64,000 nucleotides of DNA from Silurus meridionalis (lineage: Eukaryota; Chordata; Actinopteri; Siluriformes; Siluridae): the NCBI RefSeq assembly GCF_014805685.1, contig NC_060885.1, positions 17,303,632 through 17,367,631 on the forward strand, in the 5' to 3' direction. The translations under genes and the position numbers were made by a program. Below the pieces are notes generated by a model. That model saw only the letters and a program-made list of their open reading frames with translations. It had not been told where the DNA came from and did not search any database. The first letter of the stretch is position 1. Each line of letters opens with the position of its first letter. Below are positions 1 to 11,260 of this stretch, in pieces.

Positions 1-1919
1 ACAGGGTACAGTTGCTCAATTTAAGCATCATGTACTTAACTTTAGGATTATGCTTCTTCAACATCTGTGGCCATTAATTACTTTTAATTACAACTTATAC
101 AAATAAGTTTATACACACTGCTTAACTCAGGCAAAAGAGTTACAAAGCAGCTATGTAATAGCAAAAAAAAAAATGGTTATGTAATAGGAAATGCAATAGA
201 AAAAGGAAATTTACTTTGGAGAAAAGTCAAAAGCATTTGTGGTCAGAATTGTTGTGTTGGGGTTAAATACAGTGAAGGCATTTACCTCCAATGCACGCAC
301 CCACACAACTGGCAGAAAAGTAAGTTGTCATAAACCCAAGGCCGCACCTTATATTGCTCACTTTATTTGACATCCGGCTCAAACACAGATCCATTTCAAG
401 TCTGTCATCTTACAGGCACTCAGATTTAATAATTCTGACCTGTGCATGGCTGTTAGTGAGAGATTCAAAATAAATCAAAGTTTTTTAAATATTAATCATA
501 ATATTTCATAAAGTACAGTTCAGTTAACTTAAATGTATCCCCTGTTAACAGCAGTTCACGGTCGGTTCAGTGGAAATACACTTTACTTGATTAGCTCACT
601 GATTTTCATTTGTAATCATTCATCCTTCCAACACAACAGCATTTATTATTCACAAAATAGCACATATAAAGACACAATCATCTCTGTTGTCCACAAAAGC
701 TGAAGCAACAAAAAAAAAGGCTACATCAAAAACTAGGTCAGTGGCAGGTTTTCTTTTAAATAAAATATTTTTAAGAAGTCTTTGGGGAGACTGACCATAC
801 TATCAAAGAATAAATATGCCTGTTTTGTAGAATTCAGATTGCTGCAATCTTTTTCATAACACAATCACAAAGTACACAGTGTAAATATGTGGACACCTCT
901 CCACCTCCATTTGCATTTCAGACTAGTCCCTCCCTTATAGTTATAATAACCCCCAACCTTCGGGGAAGGCTTTCCTGAGATTTTGTTTTAGACATTTAAT
1001 AACAATAGTGTCTTCTTCCAGTGCTACTTGCTGTTTGGAATAATTTCCTTTCTGCCTGAGCATATTGCTATAAATGATTGAAATTTAAACAGCCTTTGGA
1101 GAAGAAAAAAAAAAAAGATACTGCAATGACATGGAAAGGTAATTTCACAATCAATACTCCTTTATTGTTTGGCTGAAAAAAGGCCTCAATACTAACAGTT
1201 AGAAACATGTCTGACATGAACTGTTGAAAGACTGTTGAAAGACTTATATTTACTGTGCCTAACCTTTTGACATGTCACAAAATGTAACCATCTGAGTCTT
1301 ATTATAAGGTCAATAGTAATAGAGAATTGTACAAAACATAATTATGAACTGAAGACAGTGTTTCACTACATTTATGTTCTATAAAACTTTTCTGACTTCT
1401 AAGATTTTTCTCAATAAACGTATTTAATTGTATTATTTTAATCGATCTCTCTATCTAATACACATAGTCCCTAATGTAGCCTGAAAATATTGTAAATCAA
1501 GACATGGCTTAGCCTACCTAGGAGTCTTAAAGAATGGTGAGCAGTAAGGGGTAGAATACTGTCATTTGTTTATAATTTAACAAATTACCGTACATAGTTT
1601 AGCATAACAGAGCAATTTACAGCACCGTAATGTATTAACTTTACAAACTATATATGTATGTGACAGCTGGCGCGCATCCGGTTCAGTGTTGGCAACAGCA
1701 ATAAAAAGGAGAGAGACAAGCGCTAAAATTGGGCTTTAAAACGCCAAAAAAAAAAAAAAAAAAAAAAGGAAAAAATATGCTTTCCAACACAGAGACAACT
1801 AAACTCTGTCGACCACTGGAGAGAGTAAGACATCCAGGCAGTGTCCCAACGTATCGTACCACAATTATACCGTTTGCCTGCCGCACAAAACTTATATACG
1901 AGTATGTGAGTTTGTGATA
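1..1919. other. Noncoding AT-rich flank, no gene recognised
   Basis: I see no exon with protein-family similarity on either strand. The stretch is AT-rich with short A-runs, including a run of about 24 A near 1746-1767. The last 350 bases, just before the Tigger-like element, are richer in CpG than the rest and may belong to another old insertion. The ORFs crossing 1683-1967 are low-complexity products of the A-run and are not credible genes. Confidence 0.5.
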
Positions 1920-2607
1920 CCGTAATTTCCTGACTATTAAGCGCAACCAAATATAAGCCTCACCCACTGAATTTTACAAAGATTTTTATTTTGTACATAA
2001 ATACGCCGCACCTGTCTATAAGCCGCAGGTGTCTACATTGAAACTAATTAACTTTACATAGGCTTTAATAAAAGACAGTGTCTGTTACACGGCTTGTATC
2101 TAAACAGTAGCCTACCAAGTAAGTCATTGTTCACTGTCTTCCTCCTTCCTTTCACAACAATTTCTCTCGAGTTTATCTTTTGGCATCGTCGTGCGTTTAA
2201 AAATCACCATCGGTGAATCTTTTCTCTCGATGCCGTGCAGCTCAGAACACAGGTGAAGTGCGTTTTTTTCATGCCCGGTTGTTTTTAGCGTGACGAATGA
2301 TTCACATTTCCTGTTGACAGTCCGAGTGAGTGGCAGGTCAAACGTCAGAGGAACCTCATCCATATTTATGATGTGGTGCGGCCCGATTCAGTGGGAGCGC
2401 ATCTGATTTAATATAAAGAGTTTCATTGGTTCATCTGAACCCGTTTTGCAATTTCATTGGTCTAATGTTATGGGGTTCAGTTATGGGGTTAAAGCTTGTG
2501 AAACCGGGAAAACCCCCGGAAAAATCCATAAATTAGCCGCTTCGTTGTTTAAGCCGTGGGGTTCAGAGTGGGGAAAAAAGTAGCGGCTTATAGTCCGGAA
2601 AATACGG
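1920..2607 (-). mobile_element. Tigger/pogo-like DNA transposon remnant
   Basis: The left end reads CCGTAATTTCC and the right end GGAAAATACGG, giving imperfect inverted termini. The subterminal sequence GCGGCTTATAGTCCGG is typical of a very common vertebrate Tc1/mariner-superfamily Tigger/pogo repeat. TA dinucleotides sit at or next to both ends, as expected for TA-targeting elements. Inside, the minus strand at 2363-2124 encodes about 79 residues resembling the middle of a pogo/Tigger transposase: it opens with MDEVPLTFD, where the family carries its first catalytic Asp, and continues with TTGHEKN and PMVIFKR. The rest of the transposase is missing, so this is an internally deleted, inactive copy. 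Family assignment is from remembered motifs. Confidence 0.8.
2124..2363 (-). pseudogene. Fragment of Tigger/pogo-type DDE transposase
   Basis: About 79 residues remain of a DDE transposase. The segment around the first catalytic aspartate (MDEVPL) and the downstream TTGHEKN and MVIFKRTTMPK motifs are recognisable. Full-length family members are several hundred residues and carry a CENP-B-like DNA-binding domain, none of which is present here. The fragment lies inside the TIR-bounded repeat at 1920-2607 and shares its orientation. It cannot be functional alone. Confidence 0.75.
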
Positions 2608-4950
2608 ATATTTGGATTTTGGAGTATAATAACATGGAATGGTTTCAGCTAGACTACCTTCTGAAACTTAATACCATTCAAAGCCCTCCATTGACATCCC
2701 ACAGAATTTTAAACACAAAACTAAAAGTAAACAATACCTAGACACCTGGACTGAACTTTCAGTTTGCACATACCTCTCGAAGACGAAGCTGAAAACTCTT
2801 TCCTTCATGGTAGCAGTTATAGGTTTTTAAAAGGGACAACAGCTCTGACCTTGAGAAAAGGAAAAAAAAAATCACGGGTTCTGATTCTTGGACAGGACAT
2901 GGGAAATGCTCAGAATAAAGAGATGACATTACTTTGAGATGACTTTCTCTTCGTTCACTCTGACAAAGGGGATTTCAGCAGGATTCATGATGGGACGTTT
3001 CTGTTATCCTCTTAGCTAGAAGAAGTGAGAGAGAGCGCATTTAAGTAAAGCAAAGTAAACACAAAGTCAAAAAGATATTTTATTTATTTGTAAAACATTG
3101 CCCTGGTCTTTAATTTTTTGCAGGTCGATCAAGTGAAAGTAAATGGCAGAGATTTATGACCACTCCTTAAGTGGCATGGCATTATTCATTTCACAACAAT
3201 TTGTACGCCTTCTTTCTTAAAAGTTATTGGGTTTTTTTATGATACACAAGGTCACCCAAATAAACACAAAAATGTATAGATTAAATGGACATGGATTTTT
3301 ATATTTAACAACTGACATGTTGTGTAATAGTGTGTAGGCTTTTATTACTGAATCGAAGCTAACAATGAAGCTGCTGGGGTGGGTCACAAACCTGTTTTCA
3401 AGCCCAACAATTTTAACACAGTTGTAAAAAAAAGAAAAAAACAAACAGTAGATCAACTGATTCACTTGCAACACACATGCAAGACACTGCTCAGACTGAA
3501 GTAGAAATTAGAAAACAAGTAAAAATAGATTGAGAGGCATGGGAGATTGTTTAAATACTACAGACATTTAAGATCACTGTTCTTAGTTAAGAAATGGCTG
3601 TGACAAAAAATATTTTTGACTATGCAAGATAAGTCAGTATCAAACAGAGGTCTGGCAGTTCCACATTTTTTTATTATCTTAAGAGAACAAAGTTGAGACC
3701 TTGAGACCATGACTTATTTTGTGATATGATGAAAGGCATTATTAGGCATACATGCAATTTATCAGGAAGAGAGTCTTCATACAAATGAGCTCTTACATCC
3801 GGAGAAATACAGCCTTATAACTTTGAGTTTGTGGGGATGATTTTGACGTCAGGTAAATGTGTGGTGCTTGACTTTTTTTTTCCATATTTCTGATTTTTAA
3901 TAGATTCAATAAAGTACACCAATCCATCCATCATTCCATCTAGCTTTATGTTAAAACCTTATGGTTGTCTAATTTCCTGGATGTGCCTTTTTTGTTTTGC
4001 ATAATCAGGAAACCTGTTGTTTGTGCCGTTTTAGTTGTGTAACATCCAGAATTTTTAAGGCACCTACTCATCCATGTTCTCAACCATATTGCTACTGAAA
4101 ACCTAAGTATATTCTGGTTATTATTAAAAGGTTCATGTGCCTGTCTGGGAAATCGTGAGCTGGATTCATGAATAAAATTCAGTTCATATAACAGCAGGGG
4201 ATGCCATGTCCAAGCATTTGCCTTTGTGAAGACATTTTAATTGTTCACAATCTAATATCATCACAGCTCACAGTGCTACAAAGCCATTAACATTACATAG
4301 TCTCATAATCCCTATTATTCAAGAAGCTTAATATGGAAATTTCAGTGTAGCAGTAAAATATGTGAAAGTTTAACCGGTTTAAGTTAATATTAATGATGAA
4401 TGATTTTTTTTATTTAGTTTACATAAAGCATGAGAGAGAATGATGCTTTTCAACCCAGACATTTCAAGCTTCAAGTAAGAAACAATGGTTAGATTAACTC
4501 TAGCACAGAAAGTACATATTATTATAGATAAAAATCTAAATATTAAATGTAAACTTGCTGTTTTAACCTCTCAATCATAACCCCTTATTCAGGTGGTTAT
4601 GTATTGATTTATTCTTATGAATAATTGATCATTCAAATATTAATGTGACTCTAATCTAAATGTGACCAAACAATATATTCCTTATAATACAGGGTTATTC
4701 AAAAAGAATGAACCAATTTTATTAAGCAATATAATAACTAAACATGGCAGCCATTCAAAACATAGTCACTGACTCGTTCCATGACAATGCTTGAAAACTG
4801 AAGCAATGAGTCATGATATCGGTCCATTTTTCTTTTAATAACACTGTATAATCATATACCTCTTTGATAATTAAAGGCCATTATTCCCCTTTCCAGGCGG
4901 TCTATGAAAAAAGTCCCAATTCTTATAAATCCCTGTAGTTCAGCTTAACA
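2608..4950. other. Intergenic, upstream of the first chemokine gene
   Basis: No gene was recognised. The sequence is AT-rich. Around 4690-4740 a sequence beginning CAGGGTTATTCAAAAAG resembles the end of a mariner-type element, but no transposase is visible. The last 100 bases before 5053 hold the promoter motifs listed separately. Confidence 0.45.
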
Positions 4951-4955
4951 GTAGA

Positions 4956-4993
4956 GGAATTTCCAGGGAGTGTCCAAAGTCACGGGAAACCCC
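4956..4993 (+). promoter_or_regulatory. Two NF-kB-like sites upstream of the first CXC chemokine
   Basis: GGAATTTCC at 4956-4964 is a perfect nine-base Rel-type half-site pair. GGGAAACCCC at 4984-4993 fits the consensus GGGRNNYYCC. They lie about 60-100 bases before the ATG at 5053 and just upstream of a TATA-like box. Inflammatory CXC chemokine promoters commonly have NF-kB sites in this position, so induction by NF-kB is likely but is inferred from motifs alone. Confidence 0.6.
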
Positions 4994-5003
4994 ATTCAGA
5001 AGG

Positions 5004-5011
5004 CTTAAAAG
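5004..5011 (+). promoter_or_regulatory. TATA-like box of the first CXC chemokine gene
   Basis: CTTAAAAG lies 42-49 bases before the start codon and 11 bases after the second NF-kB-like site. If it acts as a TATA box, transcription would begin near 5030-5040 and the 5' UTR would be very short. Spacing supports the call; the motif itself is weak. Confidence 0.4.
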
Positions 5012-5052
5012 AGGCAACGCAAAGCAAAACACTGGCATTACACAGTCTTAAA

Positions 5053-5922
5053 ATGAAGTCCACAGCACACACTTTCCCTGCTCTTCTGGTGCTGGGAATC
5101 TGCATCCAATACATAGGTGAGTTATAAAATCAGAGAATCTACAGGCTTCTTAAAAACTACAATTATATACAAAAAGGCTTTTGGGATATCTTATAAATAT
5201 GCATGTAACCAACCAATTTGTAATTAAGAAAAAATGTATTACATTGATATAGTTGTTACATAAAAGACCAAATTGTTGTTTCATTTAAAAATGTAATTGT
5301 GGTGTTTCTTTATTGCAGTTCAGACAGTAGAGAGTCAGCATATTCCAAACCGCTGCATTTGTCTAAAGTCCAAGAACGGAGACATGGGTCCATTTTCAGA
5401 TTTCACGGTCATCTTAAAAAGACCTGGCTGCACAAGAGACGAAATCATGTGAGTAACAAACCAGAGATTCTTCCAAATGTAGCTCAACTTACACATTTAA
5501 CACTCCTCTGACACTTTAAATCTGTGTTTGTAAATATAGTGTGACACTGAAGAAAGGAAACAAACAGGTTTGTCTTAGTCCTCATGGACCTCAAGGCAAA
5601 AGACTCCTGAAATGCTGGCACAGGTAAGAGAATGCTAATGAAATATAGTGCTTTGCATTAGTATTCAACCGTATTGAACTTTTCTACATTTTATAATTTT
5701 GTTATAACCTGGAAACAGTGTAAATAAATTCAGGGGTGAATCTTTATGCAATGAATTTTATTTTTTTTTTACTGTACATGCCCTTTAATTTCAGTGAAAC
5801 ACTGCCTTAATTTTTTATTTTTTTATAGAAAACAAGAGTTGGGCAAGATCGGTAAGATATGCATGGGAAGACTCCGACCACGTCCTCAGAAGAGCAAGCA
5901 TGCCAAATCAAAGTTGATTTAA
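5053..5922 (+). CDS. CXC chemokine, CXCL9/10/11-like (first of tandem pair)
   Basis: Secreted chemokine, probably a leukocyte attractant acting on a CXCR3-type receptor (inferred). Coding exons are 5053-5116, 5319-5448, 5540-5623 and 5829-5922, all with GT/AG borders and consistent phase, giving 123 residues. Residues 1 to about 22 form a signal peptide. The CXC motif is Cys34-Ile-Cys36, preceded by Asn-Arg and therefore not ELR. Cys59 and Cys76 (in KQVCLSP) complete the two canonical disulfides, and Trp91 begins the C-terminal helix. Cys90 and Cys104 are additional and absent from human CXCL9-11 as I recall them. The tail (about 94-123) is strongly basic, fitting glycosaminoglycan binding. 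Four exons match the CXCL9/10/11 gene structure. A similar gene follows 1.6 kb downstream. The start is the first ATG after the TATA-like box. Exact orthology to a named fish CXCL is not settled. Confidence 0.9.
5645..5745 (+). repeat. MITE-like repeat fragment in chemokine intron 3
   Basis: The stretch starting AGTGCTTTGCATTAGTATTC and running through ACATTTTATAATTTTGTTAT resembles the end of a very common fish and vertebrate Tc1/mariner-type repeat ('agtgctttgcaaaagtattc...'). It is diverged and lies wholly within the third intron, between exons 3 and 4. Confidence 0.55.
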
Positions 5923-6048
5923 AGATACTCAGGAAAGCACGATGGCAACTACTGTAAACTACTGTAAATGATAGTCTTGATTGGTTTTTTATAAGCTTTA
6001 TGTAGCAATTTGATTGTTTTACAACTGCATAAAAAGGGTGAACCTAGA

Positions 6049-6179
6049 AATAAAGTAAAAAGGTCATGTTATTGCCGGTTTGGTGTAGTATTAATAAGTG
6101 AAGGGGATGTATTTTGCACACTGTACATATGTATATATTTTTTGTTAAATGTAATTTTTTTACTAAGCTTTACAATAAA
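6049..6179 (+). terminator. Polyadenylation signals of the first CXC chemokine
   Basis: AATAAA occurs at 6049-6054 and again at 6174-6179, which is 127 and 252 bases after the stop codon. The second is followed at once by more AATAAA-like sequence. Either could end the mRNA; the order of use cannot be told from sequence. Confidence 0.5.
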
Positions 6180-6226
6180 TAAATTAAAAAAGAATAGTCT
6201 AATCTATTTCATTATTGCATGCATAT

Positions 6227-6900
6227 ATAAGCAGTGGGGGACAGGAACAAAGTAAATGTAATTCGTTACTGTACTTAAGTACAGTACTGTTTTTTTACTT
6301 GACTGAAGCATTTGCATTTTGGGGAAACTTTGACCTTAACTTTACTACATTTCAATGTCAGATATCTTACTTTTTACTCAACTACATTTCAGAAACACTG
6401 TTTCTTTTTATTTATGAGTGGAATAAAACTGGTCAAGCACGCAGCAAGCTACGAATCAGTGCAGAGCATGTGCTCTGTTTTATACTTGTTTTGATTGCTG
6501 ATGGTAGTATCTACTTACCACCAACATACAGTTCCACGTCACTTTAATAGAAAGCAGAACATTTAGAGAAGAATAAATGATGGAAGAAACTCCTAACTTG
6601 TCACTCATATGCATGATTGTTTTTGAAGTAGTTAAAAAGAAGGTTTTAGGCTCATGATGATTTTAAAAGATATCAGTGTTTTCACATAAGAGAGTCTTGT
6701 GACAAAAATGATAACAGGACATTATAGCCATAATGAATCATAATACTTTAGATACTTAAGTACATTTGAGTTCAAATTTTGTACTTTTACTCAAGTGAAA
6801 GTTTAAAGGCAGCAGATTTACTTTTACTGGAGTAATATTTTATCTACTGTATCTCTACTTTTACTCAACTACATTCTGTACTTCATCCACCACTGCTTAT
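6227..6900. mobile_element. Non-autonomous palindromic DNA element (MITE) between the chemokine genes
   Basis: The outer ends ATAAGCAGTGG and CCACTGCTTAT are inverted repeats. The inner arms also mirror each other: GTACTTAAGTACAGTA and ACTTTTTACTCAACTACATT on the left pair with AAGTACATTTG and TTTACTCAACTACATTCTG on the right. Such 'cagtggtggacgaagtac' elements are abundant in fish genomes. The centre has no transposase. It sits just after the first gene's polyadenylation signals, so it forms much of the 1.6-kb spacer. The superfamily (hAT or other) is uncertain. Confidence 0.7.
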
Positions 6901-6994
6901 AAAAGGTAATAATACTCCAGTCAGAAAACATTTTTGTAAAAAAATATTGTAATTCATGGATATATTAACCTCTAGTTGCAGTTTTATTTAAGGA

Positions 6995-7110
6995 ATCACA
7001 CACATCCTCACACATAGGGGCAATTAAGAGAAGTCAACTAATTCATTGGCAGGATTTCGGGGGAAAAAAAAATTGGGAAAAACTCACACAGACAGGGAAA
7101 GAACTTGCAA
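6995..7110 (+). repeat. LINE-tail-like interspersed repeat fragment
   Basis: The segment containing TAGGGGCAATTAAGAG and later AACTCACACAGACAGGGA resembles the middle of a widespread fish interspersed repeat (probably the 3' tail of an L2-type LINE). A longer copy lies at 13060-13345. It is upstream of the second chemokine gene. Confidence 0.5.
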
Positions 7111-7565
7111 AAACATTACAAATTGATCAGAGATGATGTCAATGATACAAATTCTGCAATAATCATATTGCTTTTGTTATTGCTCGCTGTTGATTTAAAA
7201 ACCCTCACCCTTTTTAACATCTAACAGCATTTGACAATTATAAATTTTGCAAAGAAAATAACAATGATTGAGATAATTTACACTAAAACTCTATTTGTTA
7301 TTTCTGTTTTTCCCAGTTAATGAATTCCATTTCAACAACGATTACCATTGATGGGTTAATATTTAACAAAGTTATCAATGATTTCATTGTTTTTAAGAGC
7401 TGTCTCAGGAATGTCTACTAGAAATCATGTGACATGGTTGTGTCTAAATATGGACAGACAGGAAAAAAAAGGCGTGTTATTAAGGAAAAGTAGATATCAC
7501 GCTCTCTCTCTCCCGGCAAACGGACAAACAGCGACTCCTTCACTGCAGCTGCAACTGAACAAATC

Positions 7566-8495
7566 ATGGCTTTCAGGGGTGTTCAAGGGACTATAACGTT
7601 ACTGCTGTTTCTCCTTTGCTTAAACCTCCTCATAGGCACAGGTACTCTATGCACTTTTGTAAACACTCTACATACAATACAAACATCTGGCTAATCCTGT
7701 TTTCCTTTTGTTGATTCTAGATAAGAAGACAGCAGCAGTAAACATTCGGGAAAAATGTATGTGCCTCAGAGAGACTGATGGTGTACCAATGAGAAGAGTA
7801 TCGAACTTCAACGTGATTAATTCAGGGCCTCACTGCTATAAAGTGCAAATCATGTAAGTAAATTCTAATTTTAAAAAACAATGCCACATGTTAACAGTGT
7901 GTGTGCTGTAGAATAATCAATTTATACATACATACATACATACATGTGCAGTATTTTGGTCCTTTCACACAGAAGCTTAGAATCTCATACCAAGATTTGC
8001 ATGCATTGTTGTAGATATTGTTCTCTTTTTTCTATCAAACTACATCTACACGCCTGGTTTAATCTCAATGCCTGTTATGGGATCAGTTGAAGAAAAGTAC
8101 TTTTCCTTTGGTATGCCTCTGACTTGTGCAGTTCTTTCTCTTAGGAGCTGTTGAGACACGAATAGGCAAAAACACAATTCCAGACAGTTAAAAGAAATTT
8201 CGATCACATGTGGCATTAGCCAACCCCTTTGGCTCAAAGCTACAAACTAGTAGGGTTTCAATTACATAAACCCTATACCACACTGTTACAAAATGCATGT
8301 CATAACACCCCATTTGGTCTTGTCCTTGAGAGAAATAATTTCCTGCTACAGCAGACTGGTGGAAGTGTTTGTAACATCTGCCTGATCTCAATCCTAGTGT
8401 CTTCATAGGGAGTAAAGCCGTATGTCTGGCTCCAAATTCCAAACAAGGAGAGAAGCTTCATAACTGCTGGAAGCGGTATGTAACATAATAACGAC

Positions 8496-8581
<86 letters not shown>

Positions 8582-9847
8582 CGAGATTCATTTTGTGTAA
8601 ATTTTTAGAAATACAGTACACTATCACATTTATAGTAAGTACATGTACTGTACAGTATAACAGTTCTGTAGTAGTTTATTGGTTGAAGTGGTTTCTTTAC
8701 TTTCATTGGCTAAATCTGGTGACGTATGTCTTTAACTCCACTTTTTTATTTGACGTCAGAGGACACTTTAACCAATAAACAAGCAGAAATCCTATGTTTT
8801 TCTGTACTGTAATGCTACTCATTTCTTATGGTACGTAGACTGACAAATAAGGAATTGCTTACTGTACAGTTGCATTCTTTGTTTCTTTCTTTTTAAATTT
8901 GATATCTTATATTAGTTCTTCATTTCTTTTAGTTTCTTTTAGTTTATCAACAACTGAATTGGATCAACACTGTCCTCTAGTGTATCAAGAGGCAAAAAAT
9001 ACTGCATCCACCCATTTCTCAAAACCTTTTGGATGAAGCTATAGGCGAGGGGTCTTCCCCTTAATTCAAACAGAGTCTAGCGCAGAGATGCCCTAGTTTA
9101 AGCATCTTTGCACAATCCTCTTTTCTATTTATTTATTTATTTTTACATATTAAATCATAATATTTATTATGATATATTATATATATTTTATCCTATAAAC
9201 CACAAGAGAGTTAAGTATAATGCAACATTTATTTTAAGCCTACTGCCCTCATTCTAGTTTGTATTTTGGTCATTTTTTAGATAGATCTTAGGTACCTCTG
9301 GTCTACTGCAAGGAGATGTTTTTAATCCAACCTAGCAGATTCAACATGGAGTTCTTTGCAGTTTAGACTGAACTAAATTCTGAGTTTTATTAAACTTGTA
9401 GGTCTGAACATAATGGTGCAGTTTCAGTTACAGAAACCAATTCAATTTCTTTGGAAAACTGTTGGATGAAGAAATGTGCAACAGCATTTTCTCCATGAAC
9501 ACAACACAGTTAAATCAGGAATATTCTTCAACTGCTTAAACTGCAATTTCTAACTGATAAGCACAAAGATTTATTAATGCCATGTGCCTACCACAACAGA
9601 TTTTATGGGAACTGTAATGCTCTTGCTTACTACATGATGTTGCTTCTGTTGTTGAAGGTACTACTTGTGGGATTATGCACATTTCTTTGTAGATTAAATG
9701 TATTTGTTGCTCTGTTCAGATTTAGCATGCATAATTAAACCATTTAACCCTTTCTGTAGGATCAACTTCAATGAGAGGAAAAAGAAGAAGGTCTGCCTGG
9801 CGTCAGGAAAAGTCAAACGGAAACAAAAAAAGCCCAAAACTGCATAA
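7566..9847 (+). CDS. CXC chemokine, CXCL9/10/11-like (second of tandem pair)
   Basis: Secreted chemokine with exons 7566-7641, 7721-7853, 8398-8475 and 9760-9847, phase-consistent and with GT/AG borders, giving 124 residues. Residues 1 to about 25 are a hydrophobic signal peptide. The CXC motif is Cys38-Met-Cys40 after Glu-Lys (non-ELR). Cys64 and Cys79 (in KAVCLAP) make the canonical pair partners, with Trp94 in the helix. Extra cysteines at 93 and 108 match the positions of the extra pair in the upstream paralogue. The tail from 96 is very basic, with two lysine clusters, typical of heparin-binding chemokines. Intron 3 is long (1.28 kb) and opens with a TA microsatellite. The second exon codes for about 44 residues as in its neighbour, so tandem duplication is likely. 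A CXCR3-ligand role is inferred from family resemblance. Confidence 0.9.
8502..8580. repeat. (TA)n microsatellite in chemokine intron 3
   Basis: An uninterrupted TA dinucleotide run begins about 26 bases after the donor of exon 3 of the second CXC gene. Length polymorphism so near a donor site could affect splicing, but nothing in the sequence shows that it does. Confidence 0.95.
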
Positions 9848-9952
9848 CTCTGGTCAAAGAATCACTTCTGTGTTAACTGTCCTTTTTTTCTTATGCTTTA
9901 TTTTTGTATCATATACTATTTGTACATCGATTTTTATTCAGTGTGTAACAAA

Positions 9953-10008
9953 AATAAATGAGTTTAAAAATGTCAACAGAAAATACAGTGGAAAATATGC
10001 AGAATAAA
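9953..10008 (+). terminator. Polyadenylation signals of the second CXC chemokine
   Basis: AATAAA is found at 9953-9958 and 10003-10008, about 105 and 155 bases past the stop codon. A nonamer matching the AU-rich element TTATTTATT follows at 10062-10070 but would be in the mRNA only if a later poly(A) site is used. Confidence 0.5.
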
Positions 10009-10469
10009 ATGCCAGATGATCTAGATGAAGAAATACAAGAGCACTATTTCGACCTGAGTGATTATTTATTTACACAACTACGCAATCTAATATTTTAAGG
10101 GAACTGGATATTCTGACAGCCCTTATATGTCTATGGCCATTAATGTTAAAATCAGTCAGACTGATCTGGATATGAACACACCTGAAAAAACTCTAAACAG
10201 ACAAAATAGCAAAATGAATCAAAGCACAGTGAATTCAAGCCAGTATTTCAGCGTAAATCTGAGTTCAAACCCATTTCTATTCTAATATCTATTGTAATTT
10301 TCTTATTCAAACACTGTCAGAAGCTTCAGTGTCCTTCGTTCAGTCATGTAGAGTTTCTGTGCACATTCTGTTTGTGAACATGTTTTTTTTTTTTCGGTTC
10401 TGGTTTCTTATGTCCAAGAGCATGCTTATAAATGGATTTGTCTTGCTAAAGTGCCTTTAGGTGTGTGTG

Positions 10470-10590
10470 TGTTTTGCACTGCAATAGACTGGTATCCCAT
10501 CCAGGGTGTAGATCTTTCTTTTGCTCAATGTTCCCATGAGGTTCTTACCATGAACCTGACCAGGATGAAGTGAGAGCCTAAGAACATGCA
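10470..10590 (-). repeat. LINE-tail-like interspersed repeat fragment, reversed
   Basis: CAATAGACTGGTATCCCATC followed by CAATGTTCCCATG and TGACCAGGATGAAGTGA is the diverged reverse of the same fish repeat family seen at 13060-13345 (dispersed 'tggatgggacgccagtcc' and 'ctttatcctggtcag' motifs). Orientation is opposite to that copy. Confidence 0.5.
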
Positions 10591-10854
10591 AACACATTTC
10601 TCACCCACAGCATATATTTTTAGTCAGATTTAGTCAGTGTATGATGTGGAAAGAGAAGCTATTTTGCAGAAGTTCTGCAGAACAGATCAGCGACCAAAAT
10701 CCCATTTGATGCAGAATGAAAAAGCTATGCTGATGTAACTGACACGAACTGACTAAGGCCTGGCTGCATAGATAGAAAACTACACGTACATATCAAACTT
10801 ATACATATAGTTAATAGGTGAATACTCGTCCCGTGCTTAAATCTGAATGATTTC

Positions 10855-11260
10855 AGGTGTCGGGCTGCTCACCTGGGGGGGGGGCAGATCACCGGCACCG
10901 GTAATAAACCGTGAAAATCTCACCAACTACCCGCTTTCTCTCTCACACCTGCGTTCACAATCAAAAACATTTCTACTAGGTTTTTTCGAGATTAAATCAA
11001 ACTCAGCTTACCATCTCATCACACGTTGCCCCCTTCCTCCACCGCCAACAAAGAAATCACGTTGAGATGGGTAGGTCTCTCTTTACGCTGCGTGACGGTC
11101 CAAAATCAGGGAGACGCTTCGGTCAAAATAACTTAGAGTAAGTGGCGGCTGGGTGAACCAATCAGAATTAAACATGTGACCAAACTAGCCAATAATATAT
11201 GCCTGAAGGCGGGTTCTTTTTGGTTGCCACAGAAACGCTTTTCATAATGGCGTACGTTTT
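10855..11260. promoter_or_regulatory. CpG-rich, CCAAT-containing promoter-like block
   Basis: This block contrasts with its AT-rich surroundings and has many CpG dinucleotides. It contains CCAAT at 11158-11162 (AACCAATCAG) and 11189-11193 (GCCAATAAT), and GGCGGG at 11208-11213. On the minus strand a possible noncoding first exon ends at a good donor, GAGATG|GTAAGC, at plus position 11012. No coding exon could be linked to it. It could be the promoter of an unseen transcript, or the CpG-rich end of an old mobile element. Confidence 0.3.
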
